A stretch of 64,000 nucleotides of DNA. Origin: Branchiostoma belcheri (Eukaryota; Chordata; Leptocardii; Amphioxiformes; Branchiostomatidae). The stretch spans positions 361,500 to 425,499 of the forward strand of contig NW_017803280.1 of the NCBI RefSeq assembly GCF_001625305.1. The letters are read 5' to 3'. Below the pieces are notes generated by a model. The model ran no database searches. It was not told the origin of the DNA and saw nothing but the letters and a program-made list of their open reading frames with translations. Below, in pieces: positions 48,360 through 59,614 of this stretch. Within the stretch, counting starts at the first letter, position 1, and every line of letters starts with the position of its first letter. Position numbers and translations under genes: made by a program.

Positions 48360-48660
48360 CAGGTTAGTAAGTTTCTGAGTGAAGAGACTCTTTCTATACG
48401 CTGTACGTTTATACGCTGAACCACACTATACCCCTGTACGTTTGGGACCGCATTGTAGATACAGTTCCGCCTGTAACAACGGATATATGTAAATATGTAA
48501 ATTTTTCACGTTTGGGACTGTATCTATAGAAGCGACACATGTGTTTAATGCAGTGCAATGTGAACCAGTCAGAATTGCCCTGAGGAAGGAGAAAGATGGT
48601 CACCGAAACGTCGGCTGTGAATAAAACACTTTTGTGTAAAAAGAGTCTCTTTACTCAGAA
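48360..48660. repeat. Repeat with CTGAGGA-stem-GAAAC module
   Basis: The module at 48580-48609 is followed by GTCGGCTGTGAATAAAAC. AGAGACTC-type ends near 48380 and 48645 are inverted. Boundaries approximate. Confidence 0.5.
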
Positions 48661-48753
48661 GTTTTAGTCAATAGAAGAGAAAGGTCGCTTACTGGCCTTA
48701 CTCGTCGAGAAAAACTGACAACACATCACTAGTACTGATCCACACAGCCTCTA

Positions 48754-48985
48754 GTACCCTGGTTGGCAAACTAGTATCGGGCCGCTAGCCGTTTTCTTCG
48801 GCAGCAAGAGCCCTTCCCCCGACTATCGGGGGGACGTTGAGCCCGAGGGGTTTGTCCGGCCCTAGGCCAGCCAAACTCCCCCGGGCTAGTCTCCCCGTAG
48901 CGGTAATTTAGACCCGCTGGCGAAGGGCTCTTGGCTGCCGAAGGAAATTGCTAGCGGCCCGAAACGAGTTTGACATCCAGGGTAC
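48754..48985. mobile_element. GC-rich 232-bp TIR element
   Basis: Ends GTACCCTGGTTGGCAAACT and GTACCCTGGATGTCAAACT (complement), with GGGCCGCTAGC further in on both arms. CAGCCTC recurs in both flanks. It abuts the stop codon of the fibrinogen-domain gene (12 bp away), so it lies in its 3' UTR. Confidence 0.8.
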
Positions 48986-48996
48986 CCAGCCTCAAC

Positions 48997-51900
48997 TCAC
49001 GCCATGGACACACGGAGCAGCCCAAACTCTATCAACCTCAGACTCTCCATGTAGTAGGTCCACGGGTTCCACGTGGCAGCGCCAGAAGCTCTTATAGCAC
49101 TGTTATGATACACGCCGTTCGGATTACATTGGCCGCAGTCTTTAAACCACCAACCTGCCCGCAAGAACACCGCACAGCTCCCGTACGATATCTCGTCGTT
49201 GTCCTGATCGGACGTGGAAAAGTACTGGAAGTCGTGGTAATACAGGCAGTCTCCACCGCCCCCGCCCGTGAAATCCCCAAGTAGCAACTGATACCTGTTC
49301 AACAACAAACAAACAAATGCTAAATCATGAAAGTTCATCCGTGTTGGTAGTTACATGTTTGAGTTAAAACTTTAGATCCAACACAAAAAGTTCTCTCATC
49401 TAGAGCTTTCGACCAGTCACTCTGGTCTTCCTCAGTAGACTGACCCAGTGAGGCTTGTCACGTGGTTTCTTTGAAATGTGACGTCAACACTGGGTCAAAG
49501 GTATCTGGTAGACCATGTCGGCCCCCGTCGCGGTTCAATGAAGGGTGACATCGTTTACCAGATACCTTTGACCCAGTGTTGACGCCATACTTCAAAGAAG
49601 CCACGTGACAAGCTTCACTGGGTCAGTCTACTGAGGAAGACCAGAGTGACTGGTCAACACTGGGTCAAATGTATCTGGGTAGACGATGTCAGCCCCCGTC
49701 GCGGTTCAATGAAGTGTGACATCGTTTACCAGATACATGTACCTTTGACCCAGTGTTGACGTCACACTTCAAAGAAGCCACGTGACAAGCTTCACTGGGT
49801 CAGTCTACTGAGGAAGACCAGAGTGACTGATCGAAAGCTCAAGGTGAAAGAACTTTTCGTGTTAAAAGTTTTTACCTTTAAACAAACCATAAATCAACTG
49901 GTTCGTAGAATGTTCTAACGTCACTAGCACTGGTTATTGGAATGATTTTTTCGCCTAGTGGCTGGACATAATGTACTGTAAAGTAAAAAAAAAAGCTTGA
50001 AAAGAACAAATACTTAAATCACTGCAAAATACGCTATTTTCAAGAGTGTTTCGATGAACAACAGACCACATTTCTACAATACATTATTCTCCTAGATAAT
50101 GCTTGATCCGAACATTCTTTGTAGTCTGCCACACGTAAGAACATGTATGTACGAATTCTGTGGGATTGTCAAATTCTTTTATGTTCTATTTCTTTAAATG
50201 AATGTTACAAAAGAAAAAAAACTGATACCTGTTTTCCTCGTCTTTGATGCGGAAGAAGTTGTAGTCCGCTCGGGCAGACTGTCCGTTAAACCTCTCCAGG
50301 CGCACTTGGAGCCGGTAGCGACCTTGGTTGGTGAGCAGGTGAATGTTGTCGTTGCCGAGCCAGAAGCTTCCCTCTAGGTCACCGAAGCCGTTCTTGTAGT
50401 CCTCCCAGTTGCGGTTGAAGTCGACGCTACTGTCTGCCCGTCTCTGTATGATGTTCCAAGCCTGCCCTCCCTCCATGCGGCAGTAGAGTTGAGTTGGTGA
50501 CTCTAACGACGCCAGGGTCACAGAGTACACTCCGCTTCGGGTGTGACCACTGGCCAACACGTCTGTACAATCTAAACAAGAAATCAAACGTTTCGTAAAG
50601 GAGACGAATAAAAGAATAACGACCCTCTAAGTTTTAAATGAATATAGAAAAAGGTACGCCAAAATGCAGTTACTCAAGCAACTGGATATGATTTTAGAAA
50701 CGGTCAGACGTTTAAGCTAGCATCCACTAGCTTTCGTCAGTTAGGCCACACCAAGTAAATTTTATGGATGACGTCCTTTGGAGACCCTAAATCTAATGCG
50801 AGAGGGCGAAAAAAACAAGAAAGGCCCTAAAAACAAGATGCCTAGATTAGAAATATACTAAGAGATGACAAATGTTAGGACACAAATTGAATGAGGTGAC
50901 ACAGTGTAACAAGCAAGAAGTCTTTTATTCATCATCAAAATAGCAATAAATCAGGTGGAACAGCAGATGTCGTCCTGTCCTGTTTTCGCGTTACGGGTTT
51001 CACGTCAATCTGACGATTTGATTCACTGTAGTGACCCTTTGGTCATAGTTACAGGAAGCAGAATTTCTTGTTGTTTTTTTTTCTAGGAACAGGCCAAAAT
51101 CAATGCGCGCGCGGACGTCATCCATAAAATTTAGTTGGTGTGGCCTTACTGAGAGACCAGAGGAGAAATGCAGATTTATTTAGCACAAACTATAGAAAAA
51201 AATACAAATTTCAAAAGTACCGAGATACAACTACTGCTACTACCTTTACACGTGAATATCTTTTGCTCTACTGCCATAAATTCTATTTTGCTATCAAGTG
51301 TAAACTTGGAGAAAACGGTGTTACTCTTTGCCAATTTCAGTTAAATCACAATTACCTAGAAAGGTAACATTTGCAAAGCAAGTGCATAATGTTTACCACC
51401 GCAAATGGTCTTCTTCATAGAAGTCTAAATCCCTCCTACTATAAAATTGCAACATGATGTAACTCAACACCAGTTGCCATGGTGAGAGACTGTCTGGTTC
51501 AGGTCATTGACCAGGTCAGAGGTTACCGTTTGGAGAAAAAGAGGAAGAAGAAACAGAGCAAAAACAAGACATTTTTCTTTGGTAAACATAATAACAGTAG
51601 ATTTTGTGTTGAATACAATGAATTATTGTGTGAATATATTACCACGGATGTCTCCCAGAGCCACATTTCCAGCGTTCCCGGTAGCGCTAGTAGGTTTTTG
51701 CGGGGGTGTCGGTTGGAAGTTATGATAGAACTCGCCCAGTGAGGTCACATTCACTACAGAAACAACAAGTAAAATATGAGATTTTATACCTCCGGGATTT
51801 TCATTGTATATTTTTCATAAGGTTTTAAACAAAGAATTTATCGAGACCGGACACCCCTCTGTGTGAGGGGTCATATACGTGGACCAGACCGACAATAGCT

Positions 51901-54088
51901 TAAACACGCCAAAGGTCAACGGTCGCGACCACTGTCACGCTCAAAGGGGTGTTTTGGGGCCACCAAAAGGCACCATTTTCACGCCCGAAAAAACATATAC
52001 AATAAAAACAAAAGAACGTGCATTATCTGCAGCCCAATAGCAAAACATATACCGAGTCTCAAAGGAATCCGTCCACCCAAACGCGAGAAACAGCTGCGAA
52101 CATGAAAATCTAAATCTCTCACAAAACCCTTCCGCGGAAGGATGTCTCCTCCCCCGGAGGTAAATATCAATATAAAAGAGTTCACCGTGATAAATTTTGT
52201 TCTTGCAATCTAGATTAAATCAAAATTTACTTAAGGACAATGTGATATAATAGAATTTTAACAAATATTCATTAATAATTTAAGCAACATTGACGTATAG
52301 TAATAATAAACCAACCAATATAGTAAAGACATATAATTGTAAAAACGTTAACTGACGCATTTAAATGCACCATACTAGGTTTACATTTATTTAAAATCAT
52401 TAAGCAATTAGAGTTTTAATGTAAAAAATGCAATTTTCTAATGCAAAAAAAAATTGCCATATGTGAACCATTCTTCAAAACCCGAAATAATCTTTTTGTT
52501 TAAACTTTTTTGTTACATAATATCTACACGACTAGGGTTAAAACACCGTAGTAAACAATGGATCTCAGAGAACGACAAATGTTGTTTTGTAACTCTGTGG
52601 CTTATGTTGAACACTTTTTTTTATCATTGTGACATTGTAAAAACTCAATTGGTGAGAAGTAGAAAAACTTTACTGTGTCAAATGTGGAAACATATCATCT
52701 TTATCTCTACATGATATTATTCTCGGTTACAAAATTCACGAAATTGTAAAATTTCATTAATGTATTGATATTACTTGGAAATTGTACAATTTGCAAGTAC
52801 AAGTATGGTACATACAATGGAAATATTATATTATTATTTGAAAATGAATGCCCCTTTAGAGGTTTAATGTAAACATTGTTTGCCATATGTAAATGTGTAT
52901 CATTTGATTGAATATTTCGTTTGTCAATAAAAGATGTCTTGAGTTTTTAAAAAAAATTGTTGTTACGCACATTTATACGTTCATTGAGGGTCTTAGAAGT
53001 ATGACCATATGTTTACACATACCGGAAAGGGCTGCCATGTTCCTCTCGAAATCTTTCGTCCGTTTGCCGATAGTCGTAAGGTCGTCGTATATGTCTCTAA
53101 GGATCGCCATATCCTTCATAACTCTTGCTACCTCACAAAACAGAGAAGAAAAATTAATCTCTCATATATACCATGATGTTCTTTATAATTAGTGGTCTTT
53201 AACGCAGTTGGTATATCCGGGATTGGTTAACAACGCGTTAGGCCACAGCAAGTAAATTTTATAGATGACATCCTCCGCAGACTCCAAATCTAATGCGAGC
53301 GGGCGAAAAAAAACAAGGCAGGCCAAAATAAAACAAAGTTCCTACATTTGAAAATTTTGTACTCAATCATTGTACAGATGGTTTTGATTCAGTAGGAACA
53401 TCACATATACACAGCCAGCATCACATATCACTGCATCAATATAAGAAACAAACATTATAAATCAAAGCCTTTTCTTGTCTCCTCTCTTTATAGTTATCTG
53501 CCATCCACCTTCTGGCATGGCAGCAGACATCTTTGCCCATATTTGATTTCGGCATGTCAGAAGGCAACAAAAGTTCTTTTTTTCTCTCCTAAATCAGCCA
53601 TCCATAAAAATTACTTGCCTAATACATACAAGCATTTGATTGGCCACCCCATGTTCTCATTCGTGATCATCTAGTCCAGTCTATTTCAATGCAATGCACG
53701 TTGTCGTTATATTATTGATTTCTAAAAGACTGTATTTTGAAATGTGAACACCCCAAAGGCAAGATTCAAAATCATCGTCAAATGGCGCTATAAATGTTAC
53801 AGTGTGCGTGAGGCTATCCCTGTCCACCCCCGTCTAAACGTAGAAATTCAAATATTTTACGGGCATGCAGCCACTCTCTCATTGGTCAAACCGCTAATTG
53901 ATATGCTATCATTGGTTGAATTGCAGTATTGAAATCCAGTGTGATTGTGGTCTGTACTCACCTGAAAGATATCGTATCTTCTTTTGGAAACTTGATTCCG
54001 TTAATTTGGAAACTGGTGCGGCATTGGCCGGAGAAGCCACAAGCAGGACGATCACAGAAGTCACGACCAATCGAATCATGGCTTTCAT
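48997..54088 (-). CDS. Secreted fibrinogen C-terminal domain protein (ficolin/FREP-like)
   Basis: Minus-strand exons 54088-53962, 53127-53023, 51753-51643, 50571-50229 and 49294-48997 join in frame to 327 aa. Residues 1-24 are a signal peptide (MKAMIRLVVTSVIVLLVASP, then ANAA). Residues about 25-80 are a helical, probably coiled-coil region (MKDMAILRDIYDDL...). A Pro/Thr linker follows, then a full fibrinogen-related domain from about residue 116 (DCTDVLASGHTRSGVYSV) with the Ca-site-like DQDNDE and the FLRAGWWFKDCG core to the end. Exon 2 uses the acceptor at GTAG/CAAGAG, the only nearby one that keeps the frame. Family knowledge: such domains bind acetylated sugars or act as receptor ligands (ficolins, FIBCD1, FREPs, angiopoietin-like). 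Without collagen or Ig modules I cannot say which; an extracellular lectin role is the likeliest reading. Confidence 0.88.
49324..49855. mobile_element. Repeat D, copy 3, with internal duplication
   Basis: Arms with the module on the minus strand at 49407-49435 and on the plus strand at 49808-49836, plus a truncated plus copy near 49631-49656. The GTTTACCAGATACCTTTGAC segment is repeated. It is in the last intron of the fibrinogen-domain gene. Confidence 0.75.
50655..50740. repeat. Repeat J, half copy
   Basis: CAACTGGATATGATTTTAGA and CTAGCATCCACTAGCTTTCG match the left arm of 58292-58477. Confidence 0.8.
50744..51145. mobile_element. Harbinger-like MITE, B/C intermediate
   Basis: GGCCACACCAAGTAAATTTT ends, ATGGATGACGTCC inside, flanked by TTA at 50741-50743 and 51146-51148. 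Inserted directly beside repeat J. Confidence 0.85.
51780..53020. other. Intron of the fibrinogen-domain gene, nothing recognised
   Basis: AT-rich. No exon or repeat family identified. Confidence 0.45.
53241..53619. mobile_element. Harbinger-like MITE, family B, copy 4, right end truncated
   Basis: GGCCACAGCAAGTAAATTTT left end after TTA. The right end stops at ATTACTTGCC without the terminal CTGTGGCC. Confidence 0.78.
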
Positions 54089-54590
54089 TGAAACTAAAAG
54101 ATTGTACAAAATCAGTCGTATTGTGCTGTAGTTGTTGTCTGTATATTTAGTCAACTGAAATCAGCGAAGAGTCATTTTCTAAACAATTTTATAGCAGATG
54201 TAAGAAGTAAGTCATTCTCATGTTTTACGCCTTTTGCTCACAACATTCGGTTGTACACTTTTGTAATTTTGCATTCCCCCACGCACTAAATGTTGCTAAC
54301 ACAAATGCTACAAATCTTAGAACGAGCAATAGTCTTACATCTGCTTGGAAACTTATTTTCTTGTCATCCACTCGTACACGTACAAGTATCCCGTCTATCT
54401 ACCGACCCCCCCCCCCCTAACCCAACAACAGCATGGCGTAAGAGAATCTTAACTTAAGACTGGCCGATGATACGAGCTACATTCAAAGCAGGCTATAACG
54501 TTTACATGATAAGCCGGGGGAAAAGGGAAGAGAAGTATGACAAAGACAGATATACGTAAATAGAGAGATAGACTAAGTAGGAAAATGTTA

Positions 54591-54794
54591 GCCTCTACCA
54601 GGCTTCGGGAGGCGGCTGGAAAGAGTACAAATCGGGGAAATAGAGAGATAACATGCCAGGGGAGTTTGTCTGCCGGGAGAGAACATTAGGGCGGTAAAAT
54701 GTTGTCTCACAGCAAACAAACTCCCCTGGCATGTTATCTCTCTATTTGCCCAACTTCTACTCTCTCCAGCCGTCTCCCGAAGCCTAGTAAAGGC
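54591..54794. mobile_element. Fold-back MITE with TAGGAAAAT duplication
   Basis: Arms GCCTCTACCAGGCTTCGGGA and complementary CCCGAAGCCTAGTAAAGGC, with CTCCCCTGGCATGTTATCTC inside on both arms. TAGGAAAAT at 54578-54586 and 54795-54803. Confidence 0.82.
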
Positions 54795-54809
54795 TAGGAA
54801 AATATTGAA

Positions 54810-55460
54810 AAGGAGAAAAACAACATGAACGAAGCATCTACCGTGTCCTTGAGTCTTGAAGTATTATATGAAAGAGTTGCTTCTAGACCAGAGACACAGA
54901 ACTAAAGGTGGCAATCAAGTTACCAGCCATTCTCACGGCCATTACCAGCTGACATACTTTAAAGTAAAAGTTTAATCGCAGTACCTTTGACGCATTTGCA
55001 CCCTAATTAGATTATCATACGTGTGATCAAATCTGCAATAACTACATTATGACTATCGAGCTGTGATAATTATACTGTAATTTGATTTGTAGACGACGAA
55101 CCTGATTGGGTAGTTAAAAGTACATACAACAAATTACTTCTGACTTGGAACGCAAATTGAATGAAATGTAATTAGGCAAAGTTAGTCCCTATTTACTATT
55201 CATTGTTGAAGCAAAAGTGCTCAAAAGGGTAAACAAAGTTTTGAATAAGAATTCTCTGCCTCATTCGTTGTTCTCTAAACATGCTAAATGATCAAAACTT
55301 TTGTTAGGGGATGTTTCTAGAGTGTAGTCAATCAGTACCATAGTGACGGACCTGTAACAACAAGTGATTCCAATGATTCAGCAAAATATATTCTTAAAAG
55401 GATCGTGGTAGCTTAGACCACGTGTGTTGAATCTTGTTGTTAATTGTTCTGTGAATGGAT
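54810..55460. other. Intergenic, nothing recognised
   Basis: AT-rich sequence between the fibrinogen-domain gene promoter and the fucosyltransferase pair. Confidence 0.5.
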
Positions 55461-55462
55461 GC

Positions 55463-55551
55463 GACAGTGTGTGTGTGTGTGCGTGTTTGTGTGTGTGTGA
55501 TTGTGTGTGTGTCTGTGTATCATTACTAGTGTATGTGTATGTTTATCTGTT

Positions 55552-55630
<79 letters not shown>

Positions 55631-55632
55631 AT
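55463..55632. repeat. TG microsatellite
   Basis: Interrupted then pure TG run (about 37 uninterrupted units at 55555-55628). All open frames over it are artefacts of the repeat. Confidence 0.97.
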
Positions 55633-55872
55633 GTATCTGTGTATGTATGTGTGTGTGTATTTTTTGTCCATGCATTTGTATCTGTGCGTTCGTGTGTATG
55701 ACAAGAACCAGGCTGCAAGAACTCTGCAAGTACAGGTAGATAATGATAATAATCCTGAAATCGCAAAATACGAAAGGTATCCATTTTACTTTCAAGCTAT
55801 TATACAAAACATGAACAACGTATGTGAATAAATGTATAGAAAAAAGAGCATGATTGTAATATGCGGAAAATA

Positions 55873-57204
55873 TCAGTCCGTGAAATTGGCAGCTACAAAG
55901 TGATCATTAACAAATCGCAGTTCCTGATATTTCACATTTTCTACTGGGTCACACATGGAAAGGTTCTCGCCTTCCCACCACGTTCTCAAGTCTGTGTAAA
56001 CTTTCCTTTTAGTTGGGCACCTCTCAAGAAGCTCTCTACACAAATTACACCATCGGCCTTCATCCAAGGGCATGTTCTTAGGAGGAGGAATAGTCTTCCA
56101 CTTAAAGTAGGCGTTGTATCTATCTTTATCGTGAGCAAGCAGGTTTAAGTAATCTGCTAGTTCCTTGGGTGAGTTGAAGTCGTCCACGTGAATGTAGGAA
56201 TGAGGTGGTGCTAGTCTCTCGTAGTCAGATCTGTTGGCTCCCAGAACAACTGGAACGACATCGTTTTCCAGAGCATTCCTCCAGAACTTCTCTGTGAGGT
56301 ACTCTTTACACTTCATGTTCTCGAAGGCGATATAGAACTTGTACTGCCTGATTATGTCGTTCATGCATTTGAATTTCTTTTTAGCACAGACGTCGTTTGT
56401 TCCACATCTGCCATAGACATCGATGTGCATGTGTTTGACGAGTTCGGTAGCATAAGCGATGCGGTTGGCTTGAGTGTTGCACTTACTGATGAACCAGACC
56501 GCCAGCTTCTTCTTCCCTGCTGTGTAGTCCTTGTTGGGATCGACTCCTTCGTCTTTGACTCTCTGGTAGGTCTTATACAACGATCCCCATATCCCTGAGG
56601 AGTCTGAATCAGCCCTGTAGCTGACGGTCCAGTTAAACACACTCCTGTATGTTTCAAAGTTTATAGACCGGTAATTCGGACACTCTGTGCGGTACCAGAT
56701 CCAATGCTGGTGAGGATAGCGAACTGTAGGCATCGCAGAGGAGTTATAGTCCTCCGGCAACTTTGATACTTCGAAGAGGACAGCATCAGCTTTGTGGATG
56801 TCTTCGCGATACTTGGAAAAGATACAATTACTTATACGATCACACCTTGTGCGTCTCCCCTTTTGTACCCCCTCTCTTAATGAGTCATCAAGTAGCTGTG
56901 TCCAAATCAAAATGATTATCTGTTCCCTTTTGGTCAATGTCTTTTCAGTAGGTGGATCGTACCATACAGAATAAAACTTTGACAAATGATTGACGAGGGG
57001 GTCATCTTTGGGATCGCTGCGACAGGTTGGAATCATCTGTTCAGGACTAGGAGGGACAGTTTTACTGGTGTCAAATTCAACCTTTGGATCCCTCGAATAC
57101 CTTAAAACCATTTTGTCTGTAGAATAGACCATTAGAATGGCGCCTAGACATGTTAAGAATATCACCAAAGTCAACTTGAGAAAATATCTTCGTGATGGCC
57201 ACAT
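55873..57204 (-). CDS. Alpha-1,3-fucosyltransferase (GT10), copy 1
   Basis: A single coding exon of 443 aa on the minus strand. The ATG at 57204 (MWPSRRYF) is followed at residues about 8-27 by one membrane anchor, giving a type II Golgi topology. The GT10 hallmarks are present: the acceptor-side block HQHWIWYRTECPN...FNWTVSYRADSD and the donor-binding motif FYIAFENMKC-KEYLTEKFWRNALENDVVPVVLG. Several N-x-S/T sites (YNSSA, FNWT, ANRS, ENLS, ANFT) occur. Family knowledge: these enzymes move fucose from GDP-fucose to GlcNAc on glycoconjugates, building Lewis-type structures. Neighbour: divergent paralogue at 59615, 2.4 kb away head to head. A splice acceptor at about 57356 suggests a 5' UTR exon upstream. 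Length and motifs are complete, so it should be active. Confidence 0.94.
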   Translation of the reverse strand: MWPSRRYFLKLTLVIFLTCLGAILMVYSTDKMVLRYSRDPKVEFDTSKTVPPSPEQMIPTCRSDPKDDPLVNHLSKFYSVWYDPPTEKTLTKREQIIILIWTQLLDDSLREGVQKGRRTRCDRISNCIFSKYREDIHKADAVLFEVSKLPEDYNSSAMPTVRYPHQHWIWYRTECPNYRSINFETYRSVFNWTVSYRADSDSSGIWGSLYKTYQRVKDEGVDPNKDYTAGKKKLAVWFISKCNTQANRIAYATELVKHMHIDVYGRCGTNDVCAKKKFKCMNDIIRQYKFYIAFENMKCKEYLTEKFWRNALENDVVPVVLGANRSDYERLAPPHSYIHVDDFNSPKELADYLNLLAHDKDRYNAYFKWKTIPPPKNMPLDEGRWCNLCRELLERCPTKRKVYTDLRTWWEGENLSMCDPVENVKYQELRFVNDHFVAANFTD

Positions 57205-57359
57205 TTTGTATGGCAACGGTTAAAACCTGTTTGAAGTTTGAATATGCCCCTAACACTGTTAGTAGTTGGTTCAACGTCTCATGGTTCTGGAGACTTTCTC
57301 TCTTGACGAAGTAAGCTTCCGGCTTAGGTGTGTGCCACAAGATCTGTATGAAAGCCTGA

Positions 57360-58890
57360 AATGAGAGATTTACTTAAGATCACCATCGTATATTTGAAAC
57401 AATATATTTTTCAACCCAACTTTATTCCAACAAGCACGTTTGTACATAATTAGTTACTTCGTGACAAAAGAAAAGTCCTGCTGATAGATACTCAGTACAG
57501 TATGTCAGTAGTGTCTGTTAAAGACCACAAGTTTACAGACTTTAACTTATATTTCTACATAGTACATAAAAAGTTGCAGAATGCCGTGATTTTTAACAGA
57601 GTGGGAGTATCCTTAAATTTAACCCAAGATAAAAAATATAGCATATTTGAAACAATATATGTTTACTTTCCCCGCAGGTGTGAATGAAAATGTGCAGGTT
57701 ATTTTAAACACATTTTAATTTTTAAGCCAACTCAACCTGTGATCAATAACATCTGTTAATCAAGAGTAAATGTAGAGGTCACTTACCTAACCGTACCGAC
57801 CGTCTGGGTAATTCTAAATTCCGGATTCTAAAAACAAGGCGTCCATTCTAGAAAACTAGTCAGATCGATTGAGGTTTGAAATTACGACCTAAAATAATTG
57901 GACACATTTGTCAAACGACACGTTTACAGAGTTAACAAATTTGACGGTATGTTGGTAACAGTACTAGTTTAGGATGTGTAGCAAAAAAAAAATCAGCTGT
58001 CTTGTTGAGGAAAGGTTGTCGGAGGCCCTTGTCAGTGGACGGTGTGTGCAGACAACGTTTACAGCCTGTTTTGCTAGGTCGATTGTAGATTGACCTTTCA
58101 CCTACAGTAGCGGCCAATGCGTACTTGTACAACTCGTCGAACAACCTGCTACAGTCCCATTTTGAATCAGATTCGTCATAACACTTGGCTTTACAACGAA
58201 AACACGTATCGATAACTAGGAGTCATTCAAGGTAAGGGTTCAAATCAATTGTGCTTTCATCGATGAAGGTTAGATATCCAGGTAATGCGATACGCCAAAA
58301 AGCAGTTACTCAAGCAACTGGATATGATTTTGGAAACGGTCAGACGTTTCAGCTAGTATCCACTAGCTTCCGTCATTTATTGTCACTGACGAAAGCTACT
58401 GTGGATACTACATGTAGCTGGAACGTCTGACCGTTTCCAAAATCATATCCAGTTGCTTGATTAACTGATTTTTGGCCAATTGCGTTTTCCACTTTCCACA
58501 ATTTAAACGTTGTTATGTAAGACATCCATGGCTGGGGTGTCCAAGTACTATGGCCATCCCAACGCCACACAGCCATATTTAATTAGCCTCTGGGCGACTA
58601 TTTTGTACATACCACAGCTTCACTTTTTCTTTCTGCTATACTGTGAGTATTTTGTTTTTGCACCACCATCACCGGTGGTCGTGTCAGGGTATTGACCCCC
58701 TGGACGTTACAGACCGTGAGGGGTATTGTCCAGTACTGTGTAGATGTAGAACCAGATTTCGAAAGTACCTCCTATAATTTCATTGTTACAGCTCGTCCCT
58801 ACATTAGGGTCAGTGATGTGATGGCGTATTTACAAAATGTAGTTGTCTGTAGCTCAATTGAGACGTGACTAATATGAAAATGTCATGCAC
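57360..58890. other. Shared upstream region of the fucosyltransferase pair
   Basis: Between the two divergent genes, with repeat J at 58292-58477 and element G at 58894-59148. No TATA box or other promoter element can be named with confidence. Confidence 0.4.
58292..58477. mobile_element. Palindromic repeat J, full copy
   Basis: GGATATGATTTTGGAAACGG and GTCAGACGTTTCAGC on the left are complementary to the right arm (GTCTGACCGTTTCCAAAATC). A half copy is at 50655. Confidence 0.85.
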
Positions 58891-58893
58891 AAC

Positions 58894-59148
58894 ATATAGG
58901 GGTTTTCTTTTACACAACCAAACTATTCCTTTCTAACTTACGCTCCGGTGTCTACCAGACACCTCCTTCAGAGCATCCGACTGGAGTTCTGCTTCTCGCC
59001 GCTATATGTGGCCGGTGTAAGTGGCACTTCTGTGGCGAGAACGCAACCCCCAAACACGGGGTCGGAAGCTCTGAAGAAGGTGTCTGATAGACACCGAAAC
59101 GTAAGCAAGATAGGAATAACTTGGTTGTGTAAAAGACAACCCCTATAT
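58894..59148. mobile_element. Element G, copy 2
   Basis: Inverted ends ATATAGGGGTTTTCTTTTAC and complement. The module CTGAAGA-stem-GAAAC is at 59071-59100 with a perfect 7-bp stem GGTGTCT/AGACACC. Flanking AATGTCATRCA repeats. Confidence 0.75.
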
Positions 59149-59614
59149 CCTATACTCTACCAACTTAGTGAAACTATTTTAGGAATGTCATACATAATTT
59201 GTACCATAGGGAGGTACCTACAAGCTTGGATTTGAGTTTTCTTTCCGAGGTACATTATATGTAAAAAAGGCAACTCGATGTATTTGGACGTTGTACTAAA
59301 TTTGTACCAAATACCATTTTAAGCTTTTAAACTATGAAAACTATTGGCAAGAATACCAGTAAATAATGCACGAGTGTGTGTAGATACATTTCAACTGCAT
59401 TTGTTTAAATTTTTACGGTTTGGCAATAAAAAACTGATGATTTAACCCTAACATATCTTAATTCTATTTCATTTTTTTCACACACAGCTTGGGGCAAACT
59501 TATAGCCGAACATTGGTGACAACCTCTTCAAGAGAAAAAAAAATCAAGATCTTGGACCGTATAAAAGTACCGGGGCAATCTTCACACCACTCAGTATCAG
59601 AACCACCACCCAAA

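Noticed and set aside
55424-55831. Open frames of up to 135 codons over the TG repeat
   Set aside because: Cys-Val or Thr-His repeats are the direct translation of the microsatellite.
56361-56657. 98-codon minus-strand frame (and its twin at 60159-60503)
   Set aside because: Alternate reading frame of the fucosyltransferases; useful only because its conservation reveals near-identity of the DNA.
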